Shown: positions 34,197-43,335 of the stretch, piece by piece
Position numbering within the stretch: position 1 is the first letter of the stretch
Layout of the letters: each line of letters starts with the position of its first letter
DNA from: Bacillota bacterium
GTDB taxonomy: Bacteria > Bacillota > Clostridia > Acetivibrionales > JAMNXU01
Assembly: GCA_023623175.1 (NCBI GenBank)
Contig: JAMNXU010000016.1
Location: 1 to 60,892, forward strand
Length of the DNA: 60,892 bases
Direction: 5' to 3'
Notes under the pieces: model-generated
What the model was told of the DNA's origin: nothing
What the model saw: only the letters and a program-made list of their open reading frames with translations
Databases searched by the model: none
Program-made: the position numbers and the translations under genes

Positions 34197-35169
34197 ATTT
34201 GCACACCTTCTGAAACACGCGCAGGAAATTCAGACCGGCAAATTTCCTGATAAATTCTTCGGAATAATTGAGTTTTAAGAGCTCGTTGAATATTTTGCCG
34301 ATATCGTGAACTCCGCCTACGCCTTCAGGTGTTGTATCGATGCCGTCAAAATCGGCCCCAAGGCCCAAAAAGTCTTCCCCTGCGAGTCCGGCCACATGTT
34401 CTATATGTTTTATTACATCCGCGAGGGTGGCCCTGCCAGAAGGGTTTAAAAAGTCCTCGCAAAGGTTGATGCCCATGACACCGCCTTTTTGCTTCAATGC
34501 GAGGATCTGTTCGTCGGTGAGGTTTCTCCTGTGGCCGCATACTTTCCTCGAATTGGAGTGGGAAGCAATTACGGGATCGCTGCTGATCTCAATCACGTCC
34601 CAAAAGCCCCGGTCAGAAAGGTGTGACACATCCACGAGCATCCCGAGCCTGTTCATTTCTGCCACCACTTCGCGTCCGAAATTGGAAAGACCGCCGCCCG
34701 TTATATTTTCATCGGCCCCGTCGGCCAGTTCATTCCTGTAATTCCATGTAAGGCACATGCTCCTTACGCCAAGCCTGTAAAAAATCCTCAGGTTTGAAAG
34801 GCTGCCCTGCAGGGTCTCTCCCCCTTCTATGGACAAAAGCGACGCAATTTTTCCCCCTGCAAGCGCCGCTTCGATGTCCCCGAAGCTGTTGCAGTGCGTG
34901 ATATGATCGTTGTTTTCGTTTATTTGCGAATAATAGAAATCTATAATTCCGAGCGTGCGCCTGAGAACCTGCTCCCTGGAGACGGTCTGAACTTTCCTGC
35001 CCGTGTACGGGCAGGTAATGCTCCAGTAGGGAAACACGGCAAACACCTGTACAAAGCCTCCGTATTTTTTCATCCTGTCAATATCGCAGTGAAGGTCATT
35101 GGCCATAATGCCGCGTCCTTTCTCCATAGCGGCCGTTATTGTGTCACAATGGGCATCAAATATTTTCAT
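34195..35169 (-). CDS. M19 membrane dipeptidase (renal dipeptidase family)
   Basis: 324 residues, the normal length for bacterial M19. Metal ligands: H7 and D9 in DAHCDT, the bridging Glu in LLSIEGGE (about 120), His in VDVSHLSD and in ASHSNSR, and the terminal Asp in GLGADFDG. It hydrolyses dipeptides, often with D-residues. There is no signal peptide, so it is cytoplasmic despite the family name. Its 3' end meets the U-run of the candidate RNA on the opposite strand. Confidence 0.93.
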   Translation of the reverse strand: MKIFDAHCDTITAAMEKGRGIMANDLHCDIDRMKKYGGFVQVFAVFPYWSITCPYTGRKVQTVSREQVLRRTLGIIDFYYSQINENNDHITHCNSFGDIEAALAGGKIASLLSIEGGETLQGSLSNLRIFYRLGVRSMCLTWNYRNELADGADENITGGGLSNFGREVVAEMNRLGMLVDVSHLSDRGFWDVIEISSDPVIASHSNSRKVCGHRRNLTDEQILALKQKGGVMGINLCEDFLNPSGRATLADVIKHIEHVAGLAGEDFLGLGADFDGIDTTPEGVGGVHDIGKIFNELLKLNYSEEFIRKFAGLNFLRVFQKVCK

Positions 35170-35257
35170 TTTGCTATTGCTGAACCTCCGTTGGGTTTTT
35201 TGTCGGTTAAAAATGAGAATGTCCGGCTTATTTTAAGAATTAATCCATTAAAATTAT

Positions 35258-35638
35258 TCAATAAAATCTGAAGGCGTCCCGAATGTAATTAATGCTGTAT
35301 TTTTCTCCTCCTTCCGACGAATGCACCAATACTTCCGCCACGTCGAACCTCGCGCGTTCATCGCAGAGACCGCGTATGCTCATATATATATCTGCGAGTC
35401 TGAAAATATTCCTTTGCTTTCGCCGGGTTACGGCTTCGGAAGGCCTGCCGAAAGCATCGCTTCTCCTGCATTTAACTTCTATAAAGCACAGGTAGCCGTT
35501 TTCCCTTGCAATAATGTCAATTTCTCCGAGGCGCCTGAACCTGAAATTCCTTTCCAGGATAATGAACCCGCTGCGGGTCAAAAAATCCGCCACGGCATTT
35601 TCACCGAGATTCCCTGTCGCTTTTCTCTCACCGGCCAT
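35258..35638 (-). CDS. yraN: YraN/UPF0102 family nuclease-like protein
   Basis: 126 residues. A restriction-endonuclease-like fold with G-E-ID (RLGEIDIIARE) and the IEVKCRR motif, which together give the PD-(D/E)xK catalytic arrangement; the N-terminal GNLGENAVADFL helix is also typical. The cellular role is not established. The start overlaps the end of the FlhB-C-like gene by 11 bp, and it is the last gene of the cluster that begins near rbgA. Confidence 0.92.
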   Translation of the reverse strand: MAGERKATGNLGENAVADFLTRSGFIILERNFRFRRLGEIDIIARENGYLCFIEVKCRRSDAFGRPSEAVTRRKQRNIFRLADIYMSIRGLCDERARFDVAEVLVHSSEGGEKYSINYIRDAFRFY

Positions 35639-35951
35639 TTACAAGCTCACCGTACTTTCTGTCCACGTCGTGTATAAATACAAGTATTTCAGCGACTATT
35701 TCGTAAAGTTCCGGTGGTATGGCCTGTCCCAGGGGAAGCGACCCAAGAGCCCGCACGAGCTTTTCATCCCTGTATATGGGAATTTTGTTCTTTTTCGCTG
35801 CCTCGATGATATTTTCGGCAATCTGTCCCTTTCCTGCCGCTATTACGCGCGGGGCAATATCGCTGTCCGGCGAGTATTTCAGCGCTGCGGCCTGTTTTAT
35901 AACCTCTCGCTTCTTTTTTACGATTTCTTTTTTTTTGCCGGAGCTTTCCAT
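35628..35951 (-). CDS. FlhB cytoplasmic-domain-like protein (YlqH/FhlX type)
   Basis: 107 residues from the ATG at 35951, placed by GAGGAGGGG directly upstream. A lysine-rich helix (KKKEIVKKKREVIKQAAALKY) leads into a domain like the C-terminal cytoplasmic part of FlhB (PRVIAAGKGQIAENIIEAAKKNKIPIYRDEKLVRALGSLPLGQAIPPELYEIVAEILVFI). The FlhB membrane part and the self-cleaving NPTH motif are missing: the corresponding position reads YSPDSD. Small FlhB-C paralogues are known from several bacteria (YlqH, FhlX). It overlaps yraN and follows the FliK-like gene by 10 bp, so the three are one operon. Confidence 0.85.
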   Translation of the reverse strand: MESSGKKKEIVKKKREVIKQAAALKYSPDSDIAPRVIAAGKGQIAENIIEAAKKNKIPIYRDEKLVRALGSLPLGQAIPPELYEIVAEILVFIHDVDRKYGELVNGR

Positions 35952-35961
35952 GGTCCCCTCC

Positions 35962-37695
35962 TCAGACTTTGAAATCAACGGTTCTGCCCCGTCTTTCCAG
36001 CTCGCTTCTGTATTCCCTTTCCAGGAGCTCAACAGTCTCAACTATTCCCGCGGGGTTTTGGGCGGTCATGCAACGGTAATCGGCCAGCCTGTATCCTTTT
36101 TCCCTGAGCATGTTATGGATCAGCGCAAAACTTTTTTTGAACAATGCAACCACATTTTCCTTATCAGATCTTATATTAATACTTACCGCTTTCCCGGAGA
36201 CGCTGACCAGCGAATCCACCTGTCCCATATTAGCAGTTTCAAGGGATACATACACGGTCATGTTTTCAGGATTTATGCTCCCGGACGTGCGGCGCCTCCT
36301 CATCACAAACAGCCGGGCTGTCGTCCTGTGCTGCTGCAGCACCAGCGGTATCTGGACATATGTAATATACCGGTTCAATTCCCCCATAAACCGTATATTG
36401 TTTTCAATATTTTCAATTCTCCGGGACAGCTCCACGTTTGCCTCAGCGCCTTCGCGGCTCAGCATCCCCCGAAGCGAATCCAGTTTTTCCAGGATGGCTT
36501 CATAAGCTTCCCTGATCTTTTCCCCCGACAAGTTTTCAGCGGGGTTTATAAATATCCCTCCAAGGGCATCGGCGGAGCCTTGCAAGATTTCTTCAGGCTG
36601 CAAATTTTCTGCTGAAAATATATCATCGGAAACCGGATTATGTCCTGGAGCCAAATTATTATCGGAAATCATCGTGCTATCGGGTATCCCGCTGTCAGTA
36701 CTGTTTTCTGCAGGCATCCCATTGCCGGAAAAAATACTGTTGCCCGTAAGCATCGCATTATCGGAATTTATACTGTTTCCGGAAGGCAATGCGTTTTCGG
36801 AAACTATACTCTTACCGGAAGGCAATGCGTTTCCGGAAAATACATTCTTGCCGGAAGGCAATTCATTTTCGAAAAATATGCTCTTGCCGGAAGGCAATTC
36901 ATTTTCGGAAAATTTGTTCTTGCCGGAAGATAATGTATTTTCGGAAACTGTACTGTTTCCGGGAAGCAACTCACTGTCAGAATTTATCCCGTTACCGGGT
37001 GGCAACACATTATCGGAAATTATATCAGTACTGGAAGAAGGGGCCCCATTGCCTGAAGTTTCATTATCGGAAAACCGTTCATTGAAAAGCTTTAATACCT
37101 CAAGAAGGCTGGTCCCGATTCCAAACCCTTTGCCGAGCTGCAGAACCGCAGATACATTTTCATCATTTATCCCAAGCCCCGCCACGACGAGAAAAACCGC
37201 CTCTTTCATTCCAAGCTGCGGGAACTTTTCAACGGCGTCGCGCACCTTTTCAAAAATAGCGCCGGAAATCTCATGGCCAAGATTTTTAACAGCTGCGGCA
37301 ACACTGACCGTATCATCATTTACCGGGAAGCCGAGCTGCCTTAATTCGTCGGCGACATTCATTGCGTCGCCGAACACATTCGCAAAGGCCTTCGCGGTTT
37401 CTGCCCCGAACGCCGCCGGGTTTTCGAGGTTTTGAATCCTGAGAACTGCGCTTTCGCCGATTTTTCCCGTTACGATGAAATCCACCGTTTCTCCTTCAGT
37501 CAGCTCCACTGACTGGGCCAGCGAAGCTTTTACAATGCTTCCGTCGGAAAGTTTCAGCAAAGCGCTGTCGCCGTCAGTTTCGATAACAACCGCCCGAATG
37601 AGATCACCCGGCGAGAGCTCGGCTTTCAACCCGGCACCGTTGATTCTTTCCAGGCTTTTTATCACGATATTTTTTGAAAGGCCCTGTATATCCAT
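35962..37695 (-). CDS. YlqG-like protein with FliK-type C-terminal domain and 12-residue repeats
   Basis: 577 residues. The position between rnhB and ylqH matches B. subtilis ylqG. The C-terminal 120 residues (VYVSLETANMGQVDSLVSV, AVSINIRSDKENVVALFKKS, LREKGYRLADYRC) resemble the hook-length control (FliK, Flg_hook) C-terminal domain, whose known partner is the FlhB cytoplasmic domain encoded just downstream here. Residues about 208-365 are a low-complexity insert built of about twelve degenerate 12-residue units of the type SENALPSGNSIF, matching 36-bp DNA repeats. The N-terminal 200 residues include two similar helical segments. No flagellar gene is present in the window. Function unknown. 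Confidence 0.75.
   Translation of the reverse strand: MDIQGLSKNIVIKSLERINGAGLKAELSPGDLIRAVVIETDGDSALLKLSDGSIVKASLAQSVELTEGETVDFIVTGKIGESAVLRIQNLENPAAFGAETAKAFANVFGDAMNVADELRQLGFPVNDDTVSVAAAVKNLGHEISGAIFEKVRDAVEKFPQLGMKEAVFLVVAGLGINDENVSAVLQLGKGFGIGTSLLEVLKLFNERFSDNETSGNGAPSSSTDIISDNVLPPGNGINSDSELLPGNSTVSENTLSSGKNKFSENELPSGKSIFFENELPSGKNVFSGNALPSGKSIVSENALPSGNSINSDNAMLTGNSIFSGNGMPAENSTDSGIPDSTMISDNNLAPGHNPVSDDIFSAENLQPEEILQGSADALGGIFINPAENLSGEKIREAYEAILEKLDSLRGMLSREGAEANVELSRRIENIENNIRFMGELNRYITYVQIPLVLQQHRTTARLFVMRRRRTSGSINPENMTVYVSLETANMGQVDSLVSVSGKAVSINIRSDKENVVALFKKSFALIHNMLREKGYRLADYRCMTAQNPAGIVETVELLEREYRSELERRGRTVDFKV
36630..37070 (-). repeat. Degenerate 36-bp tandem repeat inside the YlqG-like gene
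   Basis: About twelve units, plus-strand form around TTGCCGGAAGGCAATTCATT. The central units between 36770 and 36960 are the most alike. The repeat keeps the reading frame (12 residues per unit). Confidence 0.85.
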
Positions 37696-37742
37696 TTATA
37701 TCACCCCGGGCGCACAATCGCGCCATGTTTTGCCGAATCGGA

Positions 37743-38516
37743 TCAGCCTGTGAAGTTTCGGGTAAAACTCATTCTATGTATCGGACAAAGGCCATATTTT
37801 TTTATAGCCTCAATATGTTCTTTTGTTGCATAACCCTTGTGTTTTGAAAAACCGTACTGGGGGTATTTTTCGTCCATTTCCTCAATCATGCGGTCCCTTG
37901 TGACCTTGGCAACTATGGAAGCCGCAGCTATGGAAACGCTCACGGTGTCCCCCTTTACAATGTTCACCTGCTTCATGGGAATCCCGTCAAGTTTTACGGC
38001 GTCCAGCAGCACGATGTCGGGCTTCGGCTTCAGTTTCTCAATAGCCTCCTTCATCGCCTTTTTAGTCGCCTCAAGTATGTTTATTTCATCAATGCATTTT
38101 TCGTCGCTGATTCCGATACTCCATGCCACGGCTTTCTCAACTATTATATCGTACAACCGGCTGCGCATATTGGAAGTCAGTTGCTTTGAGTCATTAATAC
38201 CGGGAATGATTTCATCTTCGGGCAAAATCACCGCAGCCGCAACCACGGGTCCTGCAAGGGGACCGCGTCCAGCTTCGTCTACGCCTGCCACTGTCCGAAA
38301 ACCCTGCTGGCGCGCTTCCGCCTCATACCGACACATGTTTCGGTATCTCTCTATTTCTAAAAGCTCCTTTTCCCTCAGTTTCTCATATTTATTTATAAGC
38401 CTGTCCAGCGACGAACCATATTGGCTCCTGACGGAAAGCAGAAACTGCAGCGCCACCTCCGGCTCTTTTCCGTCCAGGAACAACTCCAGTTCTTTCAATG
38501 TCATCCTGGCTGGCAT
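37743..38516 (-). CDS. rnhB: Ribonuclease HII
   Basis: 257 residues, including the roughly 70-residue N-terminal extension seen in Bacillus-type RNase HII. The active-site acids are D80 and E81 in AGVDEAGRGPLAGP and the later Asp in VLLDAVKLDG. NDSKQLTS and SIAAASIVAKVTRDR are family blocks. It removes RNA, including single ribonucleotides, from RNA-DNA hybrids. The start is 3 bp after the rbgA stop, with AAAGGGGGAA inside rbgA as ribosome binding site. Confidence 0.96.
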   Translation of the reverse strand: MPARMTLKELELFLDGKEPEVALQFLLSVRSQYGSSLDRLINKYEKLREKELLEIERYRNMCRYEAEARQQGFRTVAGVDEAGRGPLAGPVVAAAVILPEDEIIPGINDSKQLTSNMRSRLYDIIVEKAVAWSIGISDEKCIDEINILEATKKAMKEAIEKLKPKPDIVLLDAVKLDGIPMKQVNIVKGDTVSVSIAAASIVAKVTRDRMIEEMDEKYPQYGFSKHKGYATKEHIEAIKKYGLCPIHRMSFTRNFTG

Positions 38517-38519
38517 TGC

Positions 38520-39374
38520 TTATTCCCCCTTTCCGGGCCTTTCAAGGGAAATCCTTCCGATTTTCCCTCCCCTGAATTCATCGAGTATTATGGTTGAAAT
38601 CCTCATATAATCTATTTCTCCGCCGGATACAATGCATCCTCTTTTTATGGCGGCTTCTTCCATAATTTCATATGCAGGTTTATCCAGTGAATCAAGCCTG
38701 TACCTTTGGGCAAGAAGATCGGGATAATCCTGTGCAAGCTTTTCAATAAGTTTCAGCGCCACTTCGTAAATATCCAGTATCTCGTCCCTGATAGCCCCGG
38801 TAAACGCAAGATTGAGACCTGTGCGTTCGTCCTCAAACTTTGGCCACAGGATACCCGGAGTGTCAAGCAATTCTATTTCCCGGTTAAGCCTTATCCACTG
38901 TTTTCCCCTAGTAACGCCGGGCCTGTCCCCCGTAGCTGCACTCGCCCGTCCTGCAATCCTGTTAATGAAAGAAGATTTCCCCACGTTGGGTATGCCCACA
39001 ACCATCGTCCTGATCGGCCTGAAACGCCTTCCCTGGGATTTCTCTTTTTCAATTTTGTCCTTCACCAGGTCCCTGAGACGGCTTTTCAGCTCCTCGATAC
39101 CGCTGCCGCTCAGCGAGTCAATAAAAATACACGGGCGGTTATTTTCCTCATACCACCTGCTCCATTCCCCGGATACCTGCGGATCGGCAAGGTCTGACTT
39201 ATTCAGTGCCGTAATGCGGGGTTTGCTCCCAATTATTTTGTCAATATCGGGATTTCTGCTGCTTATGGGAATTCTTGCGTCAATCAGCTCGATTACCGCG
39301 TCCACAAGCCTGAGATTCTCGGACAAAAGGCGCCGCGTCTTCGCCATGTGGCCGGGAAACCACTGAATATTCAC
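38520..39374 (-). CDS. rbgA: Ribosome biogenesis GTPase RbgA (YlqF)
   Basis: 284 residues from a GTG at 39374, 7 bp after GGAGG; the usual N-terminus (NIQWFPGHMAKTRR) begins right there. A circularly permuted GTPase: G4 LNKSDLAD comes before G1 GIPNVGKSSF, then G3 DTPGIL. The C-terminal helical (ANTAR-like) domain follows. RbgA is required for late assembly of the 50S subunit. It is in the conserved order rplS-lepB-rbgA-rnhB. Confidence 0.96.
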   Translation of the reverse strand: MNIQWFPGHMAKTRRLLSENLRLVDAVIELIDARIPISSRNPDIDKIIGSKPRITALNKSDLADPQVSGEWSRWYEENNRPCIFIDSLSGSGIEELKSRLRDLVKDKIEKEKSQGRRFRPIRTMVVGIPNVGKSSFINRIAGRASAATGDRPGVTRGKQWIRLNREIELLDTPGILWPKFEDERTGLNLAFTGAIRDEILDIYEVALKLIEKLAQDYPDLLAQRYRLDSLDKPAYEIMEEAAIKRGCIVSGGEIDYMRISTIILDEFRGGKIGRISLERPGKGE

Positions 39375-39450
39375 TTTGCCACCTCCGATCTCCTGTACTG
39401 TAAACAACCTTAGCGGGCTGAATATTTATCTCTTATTTTATTTGACTATA

Positions 39451-40053
39451 TTATTTGACGGGTCCCAGCCTGCTCAGCGGCCATATGCTGAAAACGGCCT
39501 TTCCCCTTATGCTGTCTATGTCTATGAATCCAAATTCGCGGCTGTCCCGGCTGACAGCCCTGTTGTCCCCCATGACAAAAAGCTTCCCATCGGGTACGGT
39601 CCTTGGAAAAAGCATTTGCCTGTCGTCGGTGTAGCCGCCTTTTACGTACTTCTCCTCCAGTTCCTTTCCATTTATGTAAACTTTCCCGTCCCTGATGTCA
39701 ATTTCGTCGCCGGGAAGTCCTATGACCCTTTTGATATAATCAACTTCATAGGGGTCCGGGAACGGAATCAGGATATCCGCGAGCCCCGTTCTTTTTCCCT
39801 CAATATACTTGAAAGAAACAATATCACCCCTCCGGGGTCCTGACAGGTATTTTGGGGGTTTCCAAATTATAAGCCTCTGGCCGCTCACCAGGGTGTCTTC
39901 CATCGATGACATGCTCACAACGGTGACTTCGAATAAAAATGCATGTATCACCATGTAAATCAAAAAGGCGATAAGAAAAGTTTCGAACCATCCCAGTATT
40001 TTTTTCAGTATGTCTGAAGGTTCCTTTTCCCGAAATTCGCTGTTAAAATCCAT
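39451..40053 (-). CDS. lepB: Type I signal peptidase
   Basis: 200 residues. One N-terminal membrane helix (about 18-42) is followed by the Ser-Lys protease domain outside the cell. The nucleophile is S50 in SSMEDTL, where the more usual proline is replaced by aspartate. The general base is K108 in DYIKRVIGLPGDEI. The box VMGDNRAVSRDSREFG is intact. It removes signal peptides from exported proteins such as those at 7174 and 8234. Confidence 0.95.
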   Translation of the reverse strand: MDFNSEFREKEPSDILKKILGWFETFLIAFLIYMVIHAFLFEVTVVSMSSMEDTLVSGQRLIIWKPPKYLSGPRRGDIVSFKYIEGKRTGLADILIPFPDPYEVDYIKRVIGLPGDEIDIRDGKVYINGKELEEKYVKGGYTDDRQMLFPRTVPDGKLFVMGDNRAVSRDSREFGFIDIDSIRGKAVFSIWPLSRLGPVK

Positions 40054-40087
40054 GGGTCACGCTTCCTCGAAATACGATTATACAATA

Positions 40088-40110
40088 AAAGGGACTTTTC
40101 AGTCCCCTTT
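40088..40110. terminator. Terminator after rplS
   Basis: GGGACT (40091-40096), TTTC, AGTCCC (40101-40106), with TTTTATTG on the minus strand after the stem. A weaker T-rich tail lies on the plus strand. It separates rplS from lepB. Confidence 0.75.
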
Positions 40111-40158
40111 ATTACTTGATATTCTCATTATAATGCCAGTGCGCGGCAATGCGCGCAA

Positions 40159-40518
40159 TTACTGTTCTTCCTTCGGTACGAGCTTTTCCTTGATCCTTGA
40201 AGCCTTACCGACTCTCTCCCTGAGATAGTAAAGCTTAGCCCTGCGTACCTTACCTTTTCTGACTATTTCAATCTTGCTGATTTTAGGTGAGTTAACGGGG
40301 AAAATCCTTTCGACGCCTACACCGTAAGAAACCCTTCTCACGGTGAAGGTTTCCTTTAGCCCCTCGCCCTTCTTGCCTATGACGGTTCCTTCAAATACCT
40401 GGATTCTTTCTCTGTTGCCTTCCTTTACGGCCACATGTACCCTGACATAATCACCGATGCTTACTTCGGGCAAATCCTTGCGTATCTGTTCCTGCTCAAT
40501 CGCTTTGATTATATCCAT
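40159..40518 (-). CDS. rplS: 50S ribosomal protein L19
   Basis: 119 residues from the ATG at 40518, after GGGAGGAG; the longer frame to 40584 runs into the leader. Typical L19 blocks: [77 protein letters not shown]. Located at the 30S-50S interface. It heads the lepB-rbgA-rnhB cluster. Confidence 0.98.
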   Translation of the reverse strand: MDIIKAIEQEQIRKDLPEVSIGDYVRVHVAVKEGNRERIQVFEGTVIGKKGEGLKETFTVRRVSYGVGVERIFPVNSPKISKIEIVRKGKVRRAKLYYLRERVGKASRIKEKLVPKEEQ

Positions 40519-40592
40519 CGATACTCCTCCCTTCTTGCCTGGACGTTCGTGTTCGGGCTCAACAGAGGACCGTCCGATATTCACACCCGAAA

Positions 40593-40621
40593 ATTATACC
40601 ACACACTGAAGGCATTGTAAA
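40593..40621 (-). promoter_or_regulatory. Promoter of rplS
   Basis: On the minus strand TTTACA (40616-40621), 17 bp, TATAAT (40593-40598). The predicted leader is about 65 nt. Confidence 0.8.
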
Positions 40622-40645
40622 CCAATTTAATTTAAGATTTTTGGT

Positions 40646-42352
40646 TTAAGGTTTTTTTCCGTCTTCCGATTCGGGGATGTACCACTGCGCAATGTCGTTA
40701 TATATGTAATGGTAGGCAGGAGACATGTCCCCCTTGATTCTCTTGTTATATATTATTGCATTTGTTTTGAAATATAATCCTATATAAGGTATGTCTTCAT
40801 TAATTATTCTCTTCAGGTCCGAGAACAGCATTTTCTTTTTTTCGGCGTCATGTTCGAGCTTTATTTCCGATAGCAGCCTGTCAACCTCGGGATTGCTGTA
40901 ACCTGATATATTGCCCGTCCCATACAGGAAAGAAATATCCGGTACCGATGGAACGCGGCAACCGATCAGGGCAATGTCGTAATAGCCGTTTTCTATTGCA
41001 TATTTTAGCTGGCTGGCGTTGACAGCCTTTATCTGAATCTCAATGCCGACTTCGGCCAACTGCTTTTTTATATTCTCCGCAACCTTGATGCGCGAACCGT
41101 TGCCGGAATTGACCAAAAGCTCAAGAGCAAGCGGAGCGTTGTTTCTTACCATTACTCCGTCCTTATTGGTATATCCGAGTTTTTTCAGTATCTTGACGGC
41201 TTCTGCGCTGTCAGGCACATAACTGATAATACCCGTGTTAATCACCCAGTTTTCCGGCGATATGGGCAAATCGGCCGCCATTGCCTCCCCGGGCAGAACA
41301 CTGTTCACGAGCTCATTTTTATCTATTGAATACACAAGCGCCTTTCTGAAATCGGCGTTTTTCAGCAGTGAATGCCTAGGGTTCATCAAAAGATAATCAA
41401 ACTCCCTGTCCGCATATCTCCTGATAATAAGGTCGTTCCTGTAACTGTACTTGTTTCCGGTATTCTCCGCCACGGGCACAACGTCGATTTCGCCCGTCTG
41501 GAACTTGGCGAGCGCGTCGTCCAGCGTTGGAAGTATCGCCACTTCTATCGCGTCGAGGTACGGAAGCGTGATATCGGAATCTTTAATTCTTTTTCCGTCC
41601 CACCAGTTTTTGTATGCTTCAAGACGTATAAGCGAATTGTCCTTGAAACTCGAAAATACGAACGGTCCCGTTCCCACGGGAGTCATGTTGCGGCTTGATC
41701 GCAGGTTTTTGAAATCGTCGCCGTCGTGCTTGTGTTTAGGAATAATGGGAATGGCCAGGAGCTCGGGAAGGAACGAATCGGGTTCCACGAGCTTTATTTT
41801 GACCGTATTTTTGTTGGGCGCCGTCACTCCGGCAAGGTTTGAAAGATTGACCTTGTATATGGAATCAACGGTGTTTTCCCGGATGGTTTTAATAGTATAC
41901 ACCACGTCATCGGCGGTAAAAGGTTTCTTGTCGTGCCAGTAAACCCGGTCCCTGAGGCGGAAAGTCCATTCAAGCCTGTCTTCCGAAACCGTCCAGCTTG
42001 TCGCGAGGCACGGAACCGCCCTTCCGTTTTTGTCCAGGCGGACAAGTCCCTCGTAAACCAGCCAGAGGACGTCCCTGACATAACGGTTCTTGGTATACAG
42101 CGGATTCAGCGTATCGGGATTTGTGCTGAACAGCCTGACGGTGCCTCCTTTTACAGGTCCCTGGTCGATAACTATGTCTTCTCCGCCTTCATTAAGTATA
42201 ATATCTATATCGTCACCGGGCATGGGAAAGCTGCAGGACGCAAGGCTGACGCAGAGAAAAACAAGTGTAAGCGTCTTCGGGAAAAATCTTATCATCGCTA
42301 AAAAACGATTCTTGAAAGAAAAATTCCTTTTATGAGAAAATATCCTTTTCAC
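40646..42352 (-). CDS. Extracellular solute-binding lipoprotein, family 5 (oligopeptide type)
   Basis: 568 residues from a GTG with AAGGAGAGAG upstream. The signal ends in the lipobox LASC, with lipid-bearing C40, so the protein is anchored on the outer face of the membrane. The body has the SBP_bac_5 pattern: TLNPLYTKNRYVRDVLWLVYEGL, WTFRLRDRVYWHDKKPFTADDVVYTI, VGTGPFVFSSFKDN, FRKALVYSIDKNELV. Family members deliver peptides or other solutes to ABC permeases of the Opp/Dpp type. No permease or ATPase gene is adjacent, so it is an orphan binding protein here and may share a transporter encoded elsewhere. Confidence 0.93.
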   Translation of the reverse strand: MKRIFSHKRNFSFKNRFLAMIRFFPKTLTLVFLCVSLASCSFPMPGDDIDIILNEGGEDIVIDQGPVKGGTVRLFSTNPDTLNPLYTKNRYVRDVLWLVYEGLVRLDKNGRAVPCLATSWTVSEDRLEWTFRLRDRVYWHDKKPFTADDVVYTIKTIRENTVDSIYKVNLSNLAGVTAPNKNTVKIKLVEPDSFLPELLAIPIIPKHKHDGDDFKNLRSSRNMTPVGTGPFVFSSFKDNSLIRLEAYKNWWDGKRIKDSDITLPYLDAIEVAILPTLDDALAKFQTGEIDVVPVAENTGNKYSYRNDLIIRRYADREFDYLLMNPRHSLLKNADFRKALVYSIDKNELVNSVLPGEAMAADLPISPENWVINTGIISYVPDSAEAVKILKKLGYTNKDGVMVRNNAPLALELLVNSGNGSRIKVAENIKKQLAEVGIEIQIKAVNASQLKYAIENGYYDIALIGCRVPSVPDISFLYGTGNISGYSNPEVDRLLSEIKLEHDAEKKKMLFSDLKRIINEDIPYIGLYFKTNAIIYNKRIKGDMSPAYHYIYNDIAQWYIPESEDGKKP

Positions 42353-42386
42353 CGGTATGGCTCTCTCCTTAAATGCGTAGTAAAAT

Positions 42387-43232
42387 CTACCTGCCCGTGA
42401 GCTGCATGATGGCCGCCATCAGGCCGTTTCTGCCGCGACCGGCCCTGTGGGAAAAGAACAGATCGCCGCGGCACCTCGTGCACAGTTTGCTGACAGTGAT
42501 ATTATTATCCGAAAGTCCTTTGTTCAAAAGTGTTTTATGTACTATCCCCTGGAGTGACAAATGCCATTTTCCGTTAACGTTCTCAAAAAAGCCTTCACTC
42601 CATGAAAGCGCATTCCTGAATTGTTCATATATCTCATTGCCCACTTCATAACAGCACCGGTTAATTGAAGGCCCTATTGCCGCTACCAGGTTGCAGGGTT
42701 TGCAGCCGAACTCGCAGCGCATTACGTCAATGGCTTTGGCTGTAATCTCTGCCAGCGTCCCCCTCCATCCGGAGTGGACAACGGCAATAGCCTTCCTGGC
42801 GGGATCAAAGAGAAAAACGGGCACGCAGTCCGCATAAAAAGTTACAAGCGCCACATCGGCGCATATCGTCGCGAGTCCGTCCACGCAATTAATGTCACTG
42901 TCGCGGTAAAGTCCTTTTCCCCGGTCCTTTTCGTCTACAACCCGTATTTCGGTTCCGTGCACCTGGTCCGAAAAAACCAGGTTTTCCGGGTTTATACCCA
43001 GGGCCTCGCATATTATTCTAAAATTTTTAACCACGTTTTCGCGCCTGTCGTCTTTTTTGACGCCGAGGTTCAGCGAAAAATATTCTCCCTCGCTTACTCC
43101 CCCAAGCCTCGTGGTGAAACAGTGTTTCAACGAGTCGCCGTATTTTAAAAGATTCCCGAACTGAATATAGGCAAGATTTCTTTTTTTCACGGTAACCGTG
43201 CCGTCGGGATTTAACTCGCATCCGCCGTACAA
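42387..43232 (-). CDS. pgeF: Peptidoglycan editing factor PgeF (laccase-domain, YfiH)
   Basis: 281 residues from a TTG start 9 bp after GGAGG. The DUF152/laccase-domain blocks are present: CFTTRLGGVSEGEY, FSDQVHGTEIRVV, TFYADCVPVFLFDP (metal-site Cys), AVVHSGWRGTLAEI and PSINRCCYEVG. In E. coli, YfiH removes wrongly incorporated residues from peptidoglycan precursors; related proteins act on purine nucleosides. It is separate from its neighbours spoVS and the lipoprotein gene. Confidence 0.93.
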   Translation of the reverse strand: MYGGCELNPDGTVTVKKRNLAYIQFGNLLKYGDSLKHCFTTRLGGVSEGEYFSLNLGVKKDDRRENVVKNFRIICEALGINPENLVFSDQVHGTEIRVVDEKDRGKGLYRDSDINCVDGLATICADVALVTFYADCVPVFLFDPARKAIAVVHSGWRGTLAEITAKAIDVMRCEFGCKPCNLVAAIGPSINRCCYEVGNEIYEQFRNALSWSEGFFENVNGKWHLSLQGIVHKTLLNKGLSDNNITVSKLCTRCRGDLFFSHRAGRGRNGLMAAIMQLTGR

Positions 43233-43335
43233 ACCTTATCTCCTCCGTTTCATGTTTCACACAAGGCAATAATATCACAGTTTCAGGCTGCGCTCAACGG
43301 TATGGAAAATCAGGAGAAAACCAGGAAACAAAAAT

